Part shown: one piece after another, positions 48,701 through 57,042 of the stretch
How the letters are laid out: every line of letters begins with the position of its first letter
Numbering within the stretch: position 1 is the stretch's first letter
Source: Haliscomenobacter sp965225875
GTDB lineage: Bacteria > Bacteroidota > Bacteroidia > Chitinophagales > Saprospiraceae
NCBI RefSeq assembly: GCF_965225875.1
Contig: NZ_CBDDBS010000003.1
Coordinates: 1,736,001 to 1,800,000, forward strand
DNA length: 64,000 nt
Direction: 5' to 3'
Made by a program: the position numbers and the translations under genes
The notes under the pieces: generated by a model
Seen by the model: only the letters and a program-made list of their open reading frames with translations
Databases searched by the model: none
Told to the model about the DNA's origin: nothing

Positions 48701-51700
48701 TTACTTCACGATAAAACGCTGAGCATTATCGTTGAACTTGATGATGTAAATACCTGCATCCAATCCGTTTAAGGAAGCACGGTCGGCTTTGAAACCATGA
48801 CGCAACAAACGGCCATTAAGGTCAAAGATACCATAAGCTTCAACCTGACGACCAAAGTACAAGTCACTATTGGCTGAAACAGGGTTAGGATAAACCGGGT
48901 GAGCAGCAGTAATTGCACGATTGATCTCCCGCAATGAAGTTACCAAAGCACTCAAAATAGGGTTATCCTTAAAGTTGGCACCCGACAAAGCAGGAGAACC
49001 AGTCACTGGCTTGAAGTCAGGAGTGGTAGAAGATGCCAATGGATTGATCAATACCGTACCTGTAGTGAAAGCAACAGGGTCGATGTTATTGGCCAGGGGA
49101 CCAGTTTGACGCACCCAATTGTTCAGCGCCGCCAGTTTTTGGCTGGCTCTTGCATTTCTCGCAATTTCCAACAAACCATTAGAAGTGGAATCCGCAGGGG
49201 CTTGAGCGGCGGCGGTGTTGACGATCAAGTTATTGGTAAAGAAAGTCTGGTGTGTTTTTTGATCCACCGGAGTACTTGGGGTAACCAAGGCCAAAGCCGG
49301 TGCATAGTTGGTGTTGCGGATCACGCTATCACCATCGATCATCAAAAAGTTACGGTAACCCATGAAGATCGAGTTGGTAATGCGCAATGCAGAGTTGCGA
49401 CGGATCCGTGCACCACGGCGGAAAGCAGCTCTCTGAACCGTACTCAATGCGCTGTAAGTAGAGCCAACGGCAACTGGGCCAACCATGGTATAGTTGGAAA
49501 AAAGCGCGCTGGTGATAGGGCGTACGTTTGCAGTACCTTGACCTTCATTGTCACTTTCAAAACCTTCAGAAGTTGAAGAACCGGAAGGAGCAGCATAAGT
49601 ACCGTCGTAATTGTCCAGATCACGAATGGCAATACCAAATTGGTTCAAACCGCTGTAACCAAAATCGGTGTCAAAGTCATCGTCCGTGCCTTTAAAAGCA
49701 ATCAGGCGTTTGCTATTCACCGTTCCGCCAAACCATTCAAAAGAATCGTCGTTTGAAAAAGAAACCTGAATGTTGTTTACTTGGGTAGCAGAACCAACCG
49801 AACCAAAAGTCAAACCATTGATCTCACGGTTGATTTCAAAAGCCAAACCGCCAAATTCCAGGCGCAGGTAACGAAGAATTCCAGAATTGTCGTTGTTGTC
49901 ATTGCCACCATGGAAGGCCAATTGGTTGTCAAAAGCTACGTTGTTAAATCCTTCAACCTGAACATTGGTTCCTTGGTTGTTTACAGCTTTACCAGAAATA
50001 ATAATTCCGCCCCAATCTCCACGATCACGGCTTCCTGCAGCTTTAGCAGAAGTAATCACTACAGGTGCAGCAGCAGTACCATTGACTTCAATTTGTCCTC
50101 CACGTTCTACCACGATAGATGCGTAGTTTTTAGGGCTAGCATTCAAGTCAGCCTGAGCACGAATCACCGTACCTGCAGGAATAACCAGTTTGCCACCACT
50201 TTTAACCACGACAAAGCCTTTCAACAAATACACCTTGGATGCATCCAGGGTCAAAGTATTGGTGACCACTAATTCTCCACGAACAGGCAGGCTAGTCAGC
50301 ATACCATTCAGCGTAGTGGTATCGGTAGGAACAGGGTAAGCAGTGGTTTTCGGATTCCAGTTGGTCCAACCAGTTGTCCAGTCTTTTGCCGGATCAGCAG
50401 AAAGTGCCCCAACATAATCGGTTTCCTCCAATTTGAAGGCAGTTTGTGCAACCGGAGTAACTAAAGTCAAATCCTTCAAAATCGGGTTATCTAAAAAGTT
50501 GGCCCCCATTAGAGCAGGAGAACCATCTACAGGCTTGAAATCAGGACTTGTAGAAGCAGCCAAGGGGTTCACCAATAAAGTACCAGCCGTAAATGGAACA
50601 GGATTGATGTTGTTGGCAAGGCTTCCGGATGCTTTTAACCAGGTATCCAAAGCCGCCAATTTCAATCCGGATTTTGAGTTTCTGGCTACTTCTAACAAAC
50701 CATTAGAAGTAGAATCTGCGGGAGCCTGAGCAGCCGCACTGTTGACAATCAGGTTATTGGCAAAGAAAAGTTGGTGGCTTTTTTGATCTACTGGAGTACT
50801 TGGAGTAACCAATGCCAAAGCAGCGGGGAAGTTGGTGTTGCGTACGCAGCTGTCACCGTCGATCATCAAGAAGTTGCGGTACCCCATGAAGATCGAGTTG
50901 GTAATGCGCAAGGCTGAGTTGCGGCGGATTCGGGCACCACGGCGGAAAGCAGCTCTCTGAACCGTGCTCAATGCGCTATAAGTAGAACCAACTGGAACTG
51001 GCCCAACCATGGTATAATTGGAAAAAATGGCGCTAGTGATAGGCCTAACGTTTGCAGTACCCTGACCTTCATTGTCACTTTCGAATCCTTCTGAGGTTGA
51101 AGAACCAGAGGCAGCCGCATAAGTGCCATCATAGTAGTCCGCATCACGAATGGCAATACCAAATTGGTTCAAACCACTGTATCCAAAATCAGTATCAAAA
51201 TCATCGTCTGTAGTCTTGAACGCGATTAGGTACTTGCTATTTACTGTTCCACCAAACCATTCAAAAGAATCGTCGTTTGAAAAAGAAACTTGGATATTGC
51301 TCACTTGAGTAGCAGAACCAACCGAGCCAAAAGTCAGACCATTGATTTCACGATTGATTTCAAAAGCCAAACCGCCAAATTCCAGGCGCAGGTAACGCAG
51401 GAAACCGGAGTTATCACTGTTGTCAGTTCCACCATGGAGTGCCAATTGGTTGTCAAAAGCCACATTATTAAAGCCTTCTACCTGGACGTTGTTTCCCTGG
51501 TTGTTCACTGCTCTGCCGGATATAACGATTCCGCCCCAGTCACCACGATCACGGCTTCCAGCAGCTTTTGCAGAAGTAATCACCACAGGTGCGGCAGCAG
51601 TACCATTCACTTCGATTTGTCCACCACGTTCTATTACGATAGAAGCGTAGTTTTTAGGGCTAGCATTCAAGTCAGCCTGGGCACGAATCACCGTGCCAGC

Positions 51701-52036
51701 AGGAATAACCAGTTTGCCACCACTCTTTACCACTACAAAGCCTTTCAACAAATAGACCTTGGATGCATCCAGGGTCAAAGTATTGGTAACCACCAATTCT
51801 CCACGAACAGGCAGGCTAGTCAGCATACCATTCAGTGTAGTAGTGTCGGTGGGGCTTGGGTAAACGGTAGTTTTGGGATCCCAGTTGGTCCAACCAGTCG
51901 TCCAGTCTTTTGATGGATCACCAGAAAGAGCTCCAACATAGCTGGTTTGTTCGAATTTAAAATTGGATTGTGCTGCCAGAAATGACGTGCTGCAAGCAGC
52001 CAACACAAGCAACAAAATTTGTAGATTCTTCTTCAT
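48701..52036 (-). CDS. T9SS-secreted protein made of two nearly identical 508-residue modules
   Basis: The start at 52036 gives a 1111-residue protein with a signal peptide (MKKNLQILLLVLAACSTSFLAAQ). Two tandem modules follow, each opening YVGALS-DP-KDWTTGWTNW. Each contains LVVTNTLTLDASKVYLLKG, GKLVIPAGTVIRA, RGGQIEVNGTAAAPVVITS, LRYLRLEFGGLAFEINREINGL and NDDSFEWFGGTVNS. The repeating short strands suggest a right-handed beta-helix. The C-terminus is a type IX sorting domain (VYPNPVSANSDLYFGRQ ... GLDAGIYIIKFNDNAQRFIVK). Single-module relatives with the GGTVN...DDDFD pattern are often encoded beside TonB-dependent receptors, as here (receptor 181 bp upstream on the same strand). It is probably a surface or secreted binding protein; the ligand is unknown. 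Confidence 0.88.
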   Translation of the reverse strand: MKKNLQILLLVLAACSTSFLAAQSNFKFEQTSYVGALSGDPSKDWTTGWTNWDPKTTVYPSPTDTTTLNGMLTSLPVRGELVVTNTLTLDASKVYLLKGFVVVKSGGKLVIPAGTVIRAQADLNASPKNYASIVIERGGQIEVNGTAAAPVVITSAKAAGSRDRGDWGGIVISGRAVNNQGNNVQVEGFNNVAFDNQLALHGGTDNSDNSGFLRYLRLEFGGLAFEINREINGLTFGSVGSATQVSNIQVSFSNDDSFEWFGGTVNSKYLIAFKTTDDDFDTDFGYSGLNQFGIAIRDADYYDGTYAAASGSSTSEGFESDNEGQGTANVRPITSAIFSNYTMVGPVPVGSTYSALSTVQRAAFRRGARIRRNSALRITNSIFMGYRNFLMIDGDSCVRNTNFPAALALVTPSTPVDQKSHQLFFANNLIVNSAAAQAPADSTSNGLLEVARNSKSGLKLAALDTWLKASGSLANNINPVPFTAGTLLVNPLAASTSPDFKPVDGSPALMGANFLDNPILKDLTLVTPVAQTAFKLEETDYVGALSADPAKDWTTGWTNWNPKTTAYPVPTDTTTLNGMLTSLPVRGELVVTNTLTLDASKVYLLKGFVVVKSGGKLVIPAGTVIRAQADLNASPKNYASIVVERGGQIEVNGTAAAPVVITSAKAAGSRDRGDWGGIIISGKAVNNQGTNVQVEGFNNVAFDNQLAFHGGNDNNDNSGILRYLRLEFGGLAFEINREINGLTFGSVGSATQVNNIQVSFSNDDSFEWFGGTVNSKRLIAFKGTDDDFDTDFGYSGLNQFGIAIRDLDNYDGTYAAPSGSSTSEGFESDNEGQGTANVRPITSALFSNYTMVGPVAVGSTYSALSTVQRAAFRRGARIRRNSALRITNSIFMGYRNFLMIDGDSVIRNTNYAPALALVTPSTPVDQKTHQTFFTNNLIVNTAAAQAPADSTSNGLLEIARNARASQKLAALNNWVRQTGPLANNIDPVAFTTGTVLINPLASSTTPDFKPVTGSPALSGANFKDNPILSALVTSLREINRAITAAHPVYPNPVSANSDLYFGRQVEAYGIFDLNGRLLRHGFKADRASLNGLDAGIYIIKFNDNAQRFIVK
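48954..51961 (-). repeat. Intragenic tandem duplication, period 1524 bp
   Basis: Bases 48954-50437 and 50478-51961 align at a constant offset of 1524 bp (508 codons) without an indel in the stretches compared. Anchor words such as CCAGTTGGTCCAACCAGT (50357 and 51881) and the NPIL codons (48954 and 50478) show the offset. Long runs are identical at the DNA level, including third positions. Confidence 0.9.
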
Positions 52037-52155
52037 TATGATTGGATTTAAAACTTGGGTCAAAGTTCGTTCGGCAAGATTAAACCAGCGTTAATCTTGT
52101 ATTGCGAATTTGTTAACCTTACCAGAATTTTGGAAAAAAATAGTGCAGAAACAAA

Positions 52156-52198
52156 AATAGCCAACTGGAATTCAGACACTTGACTCCAGTTGGCTATT
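52156..52198 (-). terminator. Terminator of the TonB-dependent receptor gene
   Basis: A perfect 14-bp stem (AATAGCCAACTGGA / TCCAGTTGGCTATT) with a 15-nt loop, followed on the minus strand by TTTTTG. It lies 19 bp after the receptor stop. It separates the receptor from the duplicated-module gene, so co-transcription would need read-through. Confidence 0.85.
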
Positions 52199-52216
52199 GT
52201 ACTACCAATTACTAGA

Positions 52217-55033
52217 TTAGAACGTATAGCTGAGGTTTAAAGCAATGGTACTGCCATTGGTGAACTGGAACATCCTGCGGTCAGATTCGTTGAAATCTTT
52301 GCTGTTGTCCACATCTTGATAGTAAACCAAATTTTTGCGCAATAAGTCCCCTGCGGTAAGTTTTGCATTCAATTTGCCAATATTCTTACCTACTTGTACA
52401 TCAATAACTGTACGAGGTTGCTCGTAAATATCCTGACGGGTATCTCCAAACTGTGGATCAACTCCAACAAAAGCGATCCGACGACCTACGCGGTTTAATA
52501 CTGCACTGGCAAACCAGCCATTTTCCTGGTTTTCATACTGCAAGCCAGCATTGATGACATAAGGTGATTGCCCCTGCAATGGACGGCCTTGTTTGGCATT
52601 TGAACCTTCTTCGAAAGTAAGTTGGGATTTAATCAAAGCCAGATTGGAGAAGAAAACCATATCGTGAAAGAAACCACCATCACCCTTGCCATCTAGAAAA
52701 TCAAGGTTCTTTCTTACCTCAAATTCCAATCCATAAATATTGGCTGATTTTTCATTTTGATAAGTAAAGGTGGTGAAAGGTTGAGTGATGTCGATGCTCA
52801 ACTCGATAGGATTTTGAATGGACTTATAAAAGCCACCCACCGATATAACCTGACTGCCCGAAGGATAAATTTCCAAACGCAGGTCGTAGTTGTTCAATGT
52901 AGCAATTTTCAAGTCCTTGTTACCCTTGATCTCTGCATTGCGATCAAATACATAGAATGCAAACGGTGCCAACTCGCGGAATTCAGGACGATTGACTGAA
53001 CTGTAATAAGCAGCACGGATATTGGCTTTTTCAGTCAAAGAGTAAGAAAGGTTAGCAGAAGGTAACCACACATTTTGCCCCAATTTGGCAACATCTGTAT
53101 TCACTTTTTGATTGGTTACATCAATATCAATACTTTCGAAGCGCAAACCGTACACTGCCCGCAATTTTTCGGCAATCTTTTGGTCAGCCATACCATAAAC
53201 AGCAGTAAGATTAGACTTTCCGGTGTAGTATGCCAGGTCATTGGATGTTTTCTCCAATAAGTACAACTTGTCACCTGCAATCGCACTTGGCCCTAAATCA
53301 ATGGCTGGGTTTTGAGTATTTGACGCAGATATACCGTTATAAACAAAGTTGCGGCTCTCAAACTCGCGGTTGCGATTTTGGATAAAACCACCCAATTTGA
53401 GCTCCGTTTTGATTTTTGTTTTACCTTTTAAAGACTTGGCCAATTCCACAGTAGCGCCACTAACATTTTCACTCAAATTGGAGAAAAATCGGCCAGAACT
53501 GGTGTTGAAAAAATCTCCAGGGGCAATGTAGTAATTTTCTGGTTCGGAGGCAGGGTCAACATTGGAGTAGTTGACGATTCGGTAATCGGGAATATTTCTG
53601 GAAATCTTGGAATAATTGACAGATGCGCTTACGGTGAAATCGTTGTCACCAAATACCCGTTTGAAGGATAAAATGGAATTAGACAGGCCATTGTAATTAA
53701 TGATGCTGGCAAAGTTGCGCACCAGTACATTGTCAGAAATGTTACCCACGCCAGTACGCCGAATCGTGTTGTTGTCCTGATTAACATTTAACAAGTTGCG
53801 GAAGTTAATCTGTGTTTTACCCGCAACGTAATTAATGTTCAACAAGCCGCCAGTGCTGATGTTTTGCTGGTAAATCTGATCTTTGAAATTTGATACCTGA
53901 CCAGAGCCATCAAAAGTGTTGATGATCCCATCTGAAAAACGGCGAGTATTGGCGTAGTTAAGCGCAAAAATAACCCCCAGTTTACGGGTATTACTGAATT
54001 TGATTGGAAAACCCAATGAGTAAGAAAAACGTCCGTTAGGAGCTGCTGAAAGAGTTTCATTGGACCAATCATTATTAAAATTCTGGGAAATTCCAGCAAA
54101 TTGCTGTTTCTGGGCATTGTTGGGAAAAAGGGCACTCGACCTCAGTCCATTTTCATCGAAATTGGGGATGTCGCGCTTGCTGCTGATGAAGTTCAGACCT
54201 TCCCCGCTGTACCGTTTGAACTGGAAGAAGTCCTTGAAAGTAGTAAGAGAATGGGTTTGAGCACCAATCGAGATAGATTGGGTGAGTTTTGTAGGTACTG
54301 ATTTGGTATTAATTTTGATGACACCCCCACCAAAATCACCAACCAAATCAGGAGTACCTGCTTTGATAATCTGCAAATTGTCCAGCAAGGTAGCTGGAAC
54401 AACATCGAATGCAAAGGCCTTGCGGTCGGCTTCAGTAGATGGCAGAAGTGCGCCATCCAGGTAACCTGCATTATAGCGGTCATTCATGCCCCGAATGATG
54501 GCAAATTTTCCATCCTGGATCGAGGCACCCGTTACGCGCTTGAGTACATCCGAAGTGGTACGGTCAGGCGTTTTGCGGATTGCATCGGCTGAAATCCCAT
54601 CCGAAACCTGAGGTGAGTTTTTACGTTCAGTTAACAAGGCCAAAGCGCTTGATTTTTCAACTGTAGCAACTACGACCACTTCTTCCAGCGCACTGACTGA
54701 TTCTTGCATGGTCACATTCAGGTTCGTTACCTCACCCGATTTTGCAACCACCTGTACTTTTTCATTCTGGTAGGATACATAGCTGCATACCAGAATAAAA
54801 GTACCGGGGTTTAGTTCCAGGGTAAAATTTCCTTCGATATCGGTAACCGTGCCGTTATCTGTACCTTCAACCATAACTGTAGCTCCGATCAAAGCTTCTC
54901 CCGAAGCTTTGTCGATGATTTTTCCCGCGATGGTTCCTGGTTTATTTTGAGCGGTGAGGTTGCTGAGAAATCCTAAAAGGAGGATAGCGCAAAAAACAAT
55001 TTTTGACAAAGAAAGACTGTAGCTGAATCTCAT
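52217..55033 (-). CDS. TonB-dependent outer-membrane receptor
   Basis: This 938-residue protein has a signal peptide (IVFCAILLLGFLSNLTAQ), a CarboxypepD_reg-like domain (about 30-115: GTIAGKIIDKASGEALIGATVMVEGTDNGTVTDIEGNFTLEL), a plug domain (about 125-240: ISADAIRKTPDRTTSDVLKRVTGASIQDGKFAIIRGMNDRYNAGYLDGALLP) and a long 22-strand-type barrel ending in STIALNLSYTF, with the terminal phenylalanine that the barrel assembly machinery uses. No SusD gene is adjacent; the downstream partner is the two-module T9SS protein. The receptor imports a large ligand with TonB energy; the ligand cannot be read. ATG 55033 (MRFSYSLSLSK) is chosen over 55072 because it starts the signal. Confidence 0.94.
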   Translation of the reverse strand: MRFSYSLSLSKIVFCAILLLGFLSNLTAQNKPGTIAGKIIDKASGEALIGATVMVEGTDNGTVTDIEGNFTLELNPGTFILVCSYVSYQNEKVQVVAKSGEVTNLNVTMQESVSALEEVVVVATVEKSSALALLTERKNSPQVSDGISADAIRKTPDRTTSDVLKRVTGASIQDGKFAIIRGMNDRYNAGYLDGALLPSTEADRKAFAFDVVPATLLDNLQIIKAGTPDLVGDFGGGVIKINTKSVPTKLTQSISIGAQTHSLTTFKDFFQFKRYSGEGLNFISSKRDIPNFDENGLRSSALFPNNAQKQQFAGISQNFNNDWSNETLSAAPNGRFSYSLGFPIKFSNTRKLGVIFALNYANTRRFSDGIINTFDGSGQVSNFKDQIYQQNISTGGLLNINYVAGKTQINFRNLLNVNQDNNTIRRTGVGNISDNVLVRNFASIINYNGLSNSILSFKRVFGDNDFTVSASVNYSKISRNIPDYRIVNYSNVDPASEPENYYIAPGDFFNTSSGRFFSNLSENVSGATVELAKSLKGKTKIKTELKLGGFIQNRNREFESRNFVYNGISASNTQNPAIDLGPSAIAGDKLYLLEKTSNDLAYYTGKSNLTAVYGMADQKIAEKLRAVYGLRFESIDIDVTNQKVNTDVAKLGQNVWLPSANLSYSLTEKANIRAAYYSSVNRPEFRELAPFAFYVFDRNAEIKGNKDLKIATLNNYDLRLEIYPSGSQVISVGGFYKSIQNPIELSIDITQPFTTFTYQNEKSANIYGLEFEVRKNLDFLDGKGDGGFFHDMVFFSNLALIKSQLTFEEGSNAKQGRPLQGQSPYVINAGLQYENQENGWFASAVLNRVGRRIAFVGVDPQFGDTRQDIYEQPRTVIDVQVGKNIGKLNAKLTAGDLLRKNLVYYQDVDNSKDFNESDRRMFQFTNGSTIALNLSYTF

Positions 55034-55398
55034 GTAAAAGCGTGCTTTAATTCGAGTGCAAAGTAACGGCAAGTAAAACTGGCATGCCTTAAGAGTGGAA
55101 TTAAGTTTGATTTAACTTTGTGTAAACTCTAGGTAAATTATCCGGCTACTGTGTTAACTTTTTTAAAACTCTCTCTCTTGGGCCAATCTCATTTTTTTTA
55201 TCACTGACTTTCAGCTACTTAATATCATGTAGTAAAGTAATTTTCACCACAGGCTAACTATCCTTAAGCGAATTGTCGTATCTTTACGACCCGTAACAAC
55301 CAAAGTGAAAAGTGAAAAGCGAAAAGTGAAAAGCAAGGATTATAAATCTTGCCTAATCTTTTCGCTTTTCACTTTTCGCTATTCATTTTTCACTGATT
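55034..55398. other. 365-bp divergent spacer: receptor leader, AT-rich stretch, then a palindrome against the pyrG start
   Basis: The receptor side has TTACTTTG on the minus strand (55066-55059), a one-mismatch -7 element without a -33. The middle (55080-55290) is AT-rich without repeats. On the pyrG side TATCTTTA lies at about 55279-55286 without a good -33. The last 93 bp are a palindrome ending 4 bp before pyrG. Confidence 0.5.
55302..55394. repeat. Palindrome with GAAAAGTG-word arms directly before pyrG
   Basis: Tandem words AAAGTGAAAAGTGAAAAGC (from 55302) pair with the CTTTTCGCTTTTCACTTTTCG stretch ending 55394; an inner GCAAG/CTTGC stem surrounds a TATA centre. The right arm ends 4 nt before the pyrG ATG, so the ribosome binding region is inside or touching the hairpin if it is transcribed. 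Confidence 0.8.
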
Positions 55399-57042
55399 AT
55401 GACCAAGTACATTTTTGTTACGGGCGGTGTAACCTCTTCCTTAGGCAAGGGGATCATCTCAGCTTCGTTGGCCAAGCTGCTTCAAGCCAGAGGCTTCTCA
55501 GTAACCATCCAAAAATTTGATCCTTACATCAATGTCGATCCCGGCACCCTCAATCCTTATGAGCACGGCGAGTGTTACGTAACGGACGACGGTGCAGAAA
55601 CCGACCTGGACTTAGGACATTACGAACGTTTTTTGAATGTTCCAACTTCGCAATCCAATAACGTGACCACTGGCCGGGTTTACCAAACCGTAATCGAAAG
55701 AGAACGGCAAGGTGGTTACCTCGGTAAAACTGTACAGGTCGTTCCACACATTACCGACGAGATCAAGCGGCGCATGCAGGTTTTGGGCACTACCGGGCAG
55801 TTCGAAATTGTGATCACCGAGCTGGGCGGTACGGTTGGCGACATCGAGTCCCTACCCTACCTGGAATCCTTGCGGCAACTGCGTTGGGATCTGGGTGCCG
55901 ACAATTGTCTGGTCATCCACCTGACTTTGATCCCTTATCTGAATGCAGCCAAGGAGCTCAAAACCAAGCCGACCCAACACTCGGTAAAGGAACTGCTCAA
56001 TACCGGAATCCAACCAGATATCCTCGTTTGCCGCACCGAGCACCCGATCAACATGGACATTCGGCGCAAATTGGCGCTGTTCTGTAACGTAGATGTTAAC
56101 TCGGTAATCGAAGCCATGGATGCCGATACTATCTACGATGTTCCACTCTTGATGTTGGAAGAACGACTTGACTCAACGGTATTGACCAAACTGCGTCTGC
56201 CCGACCGCCGTGAGCCCGACCTTACGCGTTGGAAGAGTTTTTTGAGCAAGCTCAAAAAGCCAAAATCGGAGGTCAGAATTGGCTTGGTGGGTAAATACAA
56301 CGAGTTACAGGATGCCTATAAATCCATCCACGAGTCCTTCGTACACGCTGGCGCAGCTAATGAATGTAAGGTAAGAGTGGTGCCGATTCACTCTGAACAA
56401 CTGGAAGGAGATCCTGTCGAAATCGAGCAAAAACTGGCTGGCTTGCATGGCGTACTCGTTGCACCAGGCTTTGGTGAAAGGGGCATCAATGGCAAAATTG
56501 CTGCCATCAAATACGTGCGGGAAAACAACATTCCATTCTTTGGCATTTGCCTGGGCATGCAATGTGCCGTGGTGGAATTTGCGCAACATGTATTGGGCCT
56601 GGAACACGCCGCCTCTACTGAGGTCTCCCCCAACGGCCCAGATCCAGTGATCAACATGATGGAGGAACAGAAAAAAATCACCAATAAAGGTGGAACCATG
56701 CGCTTGGGGGCTTTTGAATGTGAACTTAAGCGCAAATCCAAAGCGGCACAGGCCTACGGAACTACCAAAATTAGCGAACGCCACCGTCACCGCTACGAAT
56801 ACAACAACGACTACCGAGACCGCATAGAACAAGCGGGTTTGCTGGCCACTGGCATCAATCCTACCACTAATCTGGTTGAGATTGTGGAGTTAAAAGACCA
56901 CCCCTGGTTTGTCGGGGTACAGTTTCACCCGGAATTAAAAAGTACGGTTGAAAACCCACATCCGCTGTTTGTGCAGTTCATCAAAGCCGCAATGGCTTTT
57001 CAAAAAGGGCATGAAAAAAGTAAAGTCCTTACTCCAGCCTAA
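55399..57042 (+). CDS. pyrG: CTP synthase
   Basis: This 547-residue enzyme makes CTP from UTP, ATP and glutamine. The synthase half carries FVTGGVTSSLGKGIISASLAKLL, KFDPYINVDPGTLNPYEHGE, VTDDGAETDLDLGHYERF and TELGGTVGDIESLPYLESLRQ. The glutaminase half carries APGFGERG, the nucleophile C384 in GICLGMQ, and the catalytic pair in VQFHPELKS. Length is typical. The start is fixed by the conserved MTKYIFVTGG. The last 32 bp overlap the next gene in another frame. A long hairpin abuts the start codon, which could tie expression to leader structure; CTP-dependent control is known for pyrG in other phyla but is not shown here. Confidence 0.98.
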   Translation: MTKYIFVTGGVTSSLGKGIISASLAKLLQARGFSVTIQKFDPYINVDPGTLNPYEHGECYVTDDGAETDLDLGHYERFLNVPTSQSNNVTTGRVYQTVIERERQGGYLGKTVQVVPHITDEIKRRMQVLGTTGQFEIVITELGGTVGDIESLPYLESLRQLRWDLGADNCLVIHLTLIPYLNAAKELKTKPTQHSVKELLNTGIQPDILVCRTEHPINMDIRRKLALFCNVDVNSVIEAMDADTIYDVPLLMLEERLDSTVLTKLRLPDRREPDLTRWKSFLSKLKKPKSEVRIGLVGKYNELQDAYKSIHESFVHAGAANECKVRVVPIHSEQLEGDPVEIEQKLAGLHGVLVAPGFGERGINGKIAAIKYVRENNIPFFGICLGMQCAVVEFAQHVLGLEHAASTEVSPNGPDPVINMMEEQKKITNKGGTMRLGAFECELKRKSKAAQAYGTTKISERHRHRYEYNNDYRDRIEQAGLLATGINPTTNLVEIVELKDHPWFVGVQFHPELKSTVENPHPLFVQFIKAAMAFQKGHEKSKVLTPA

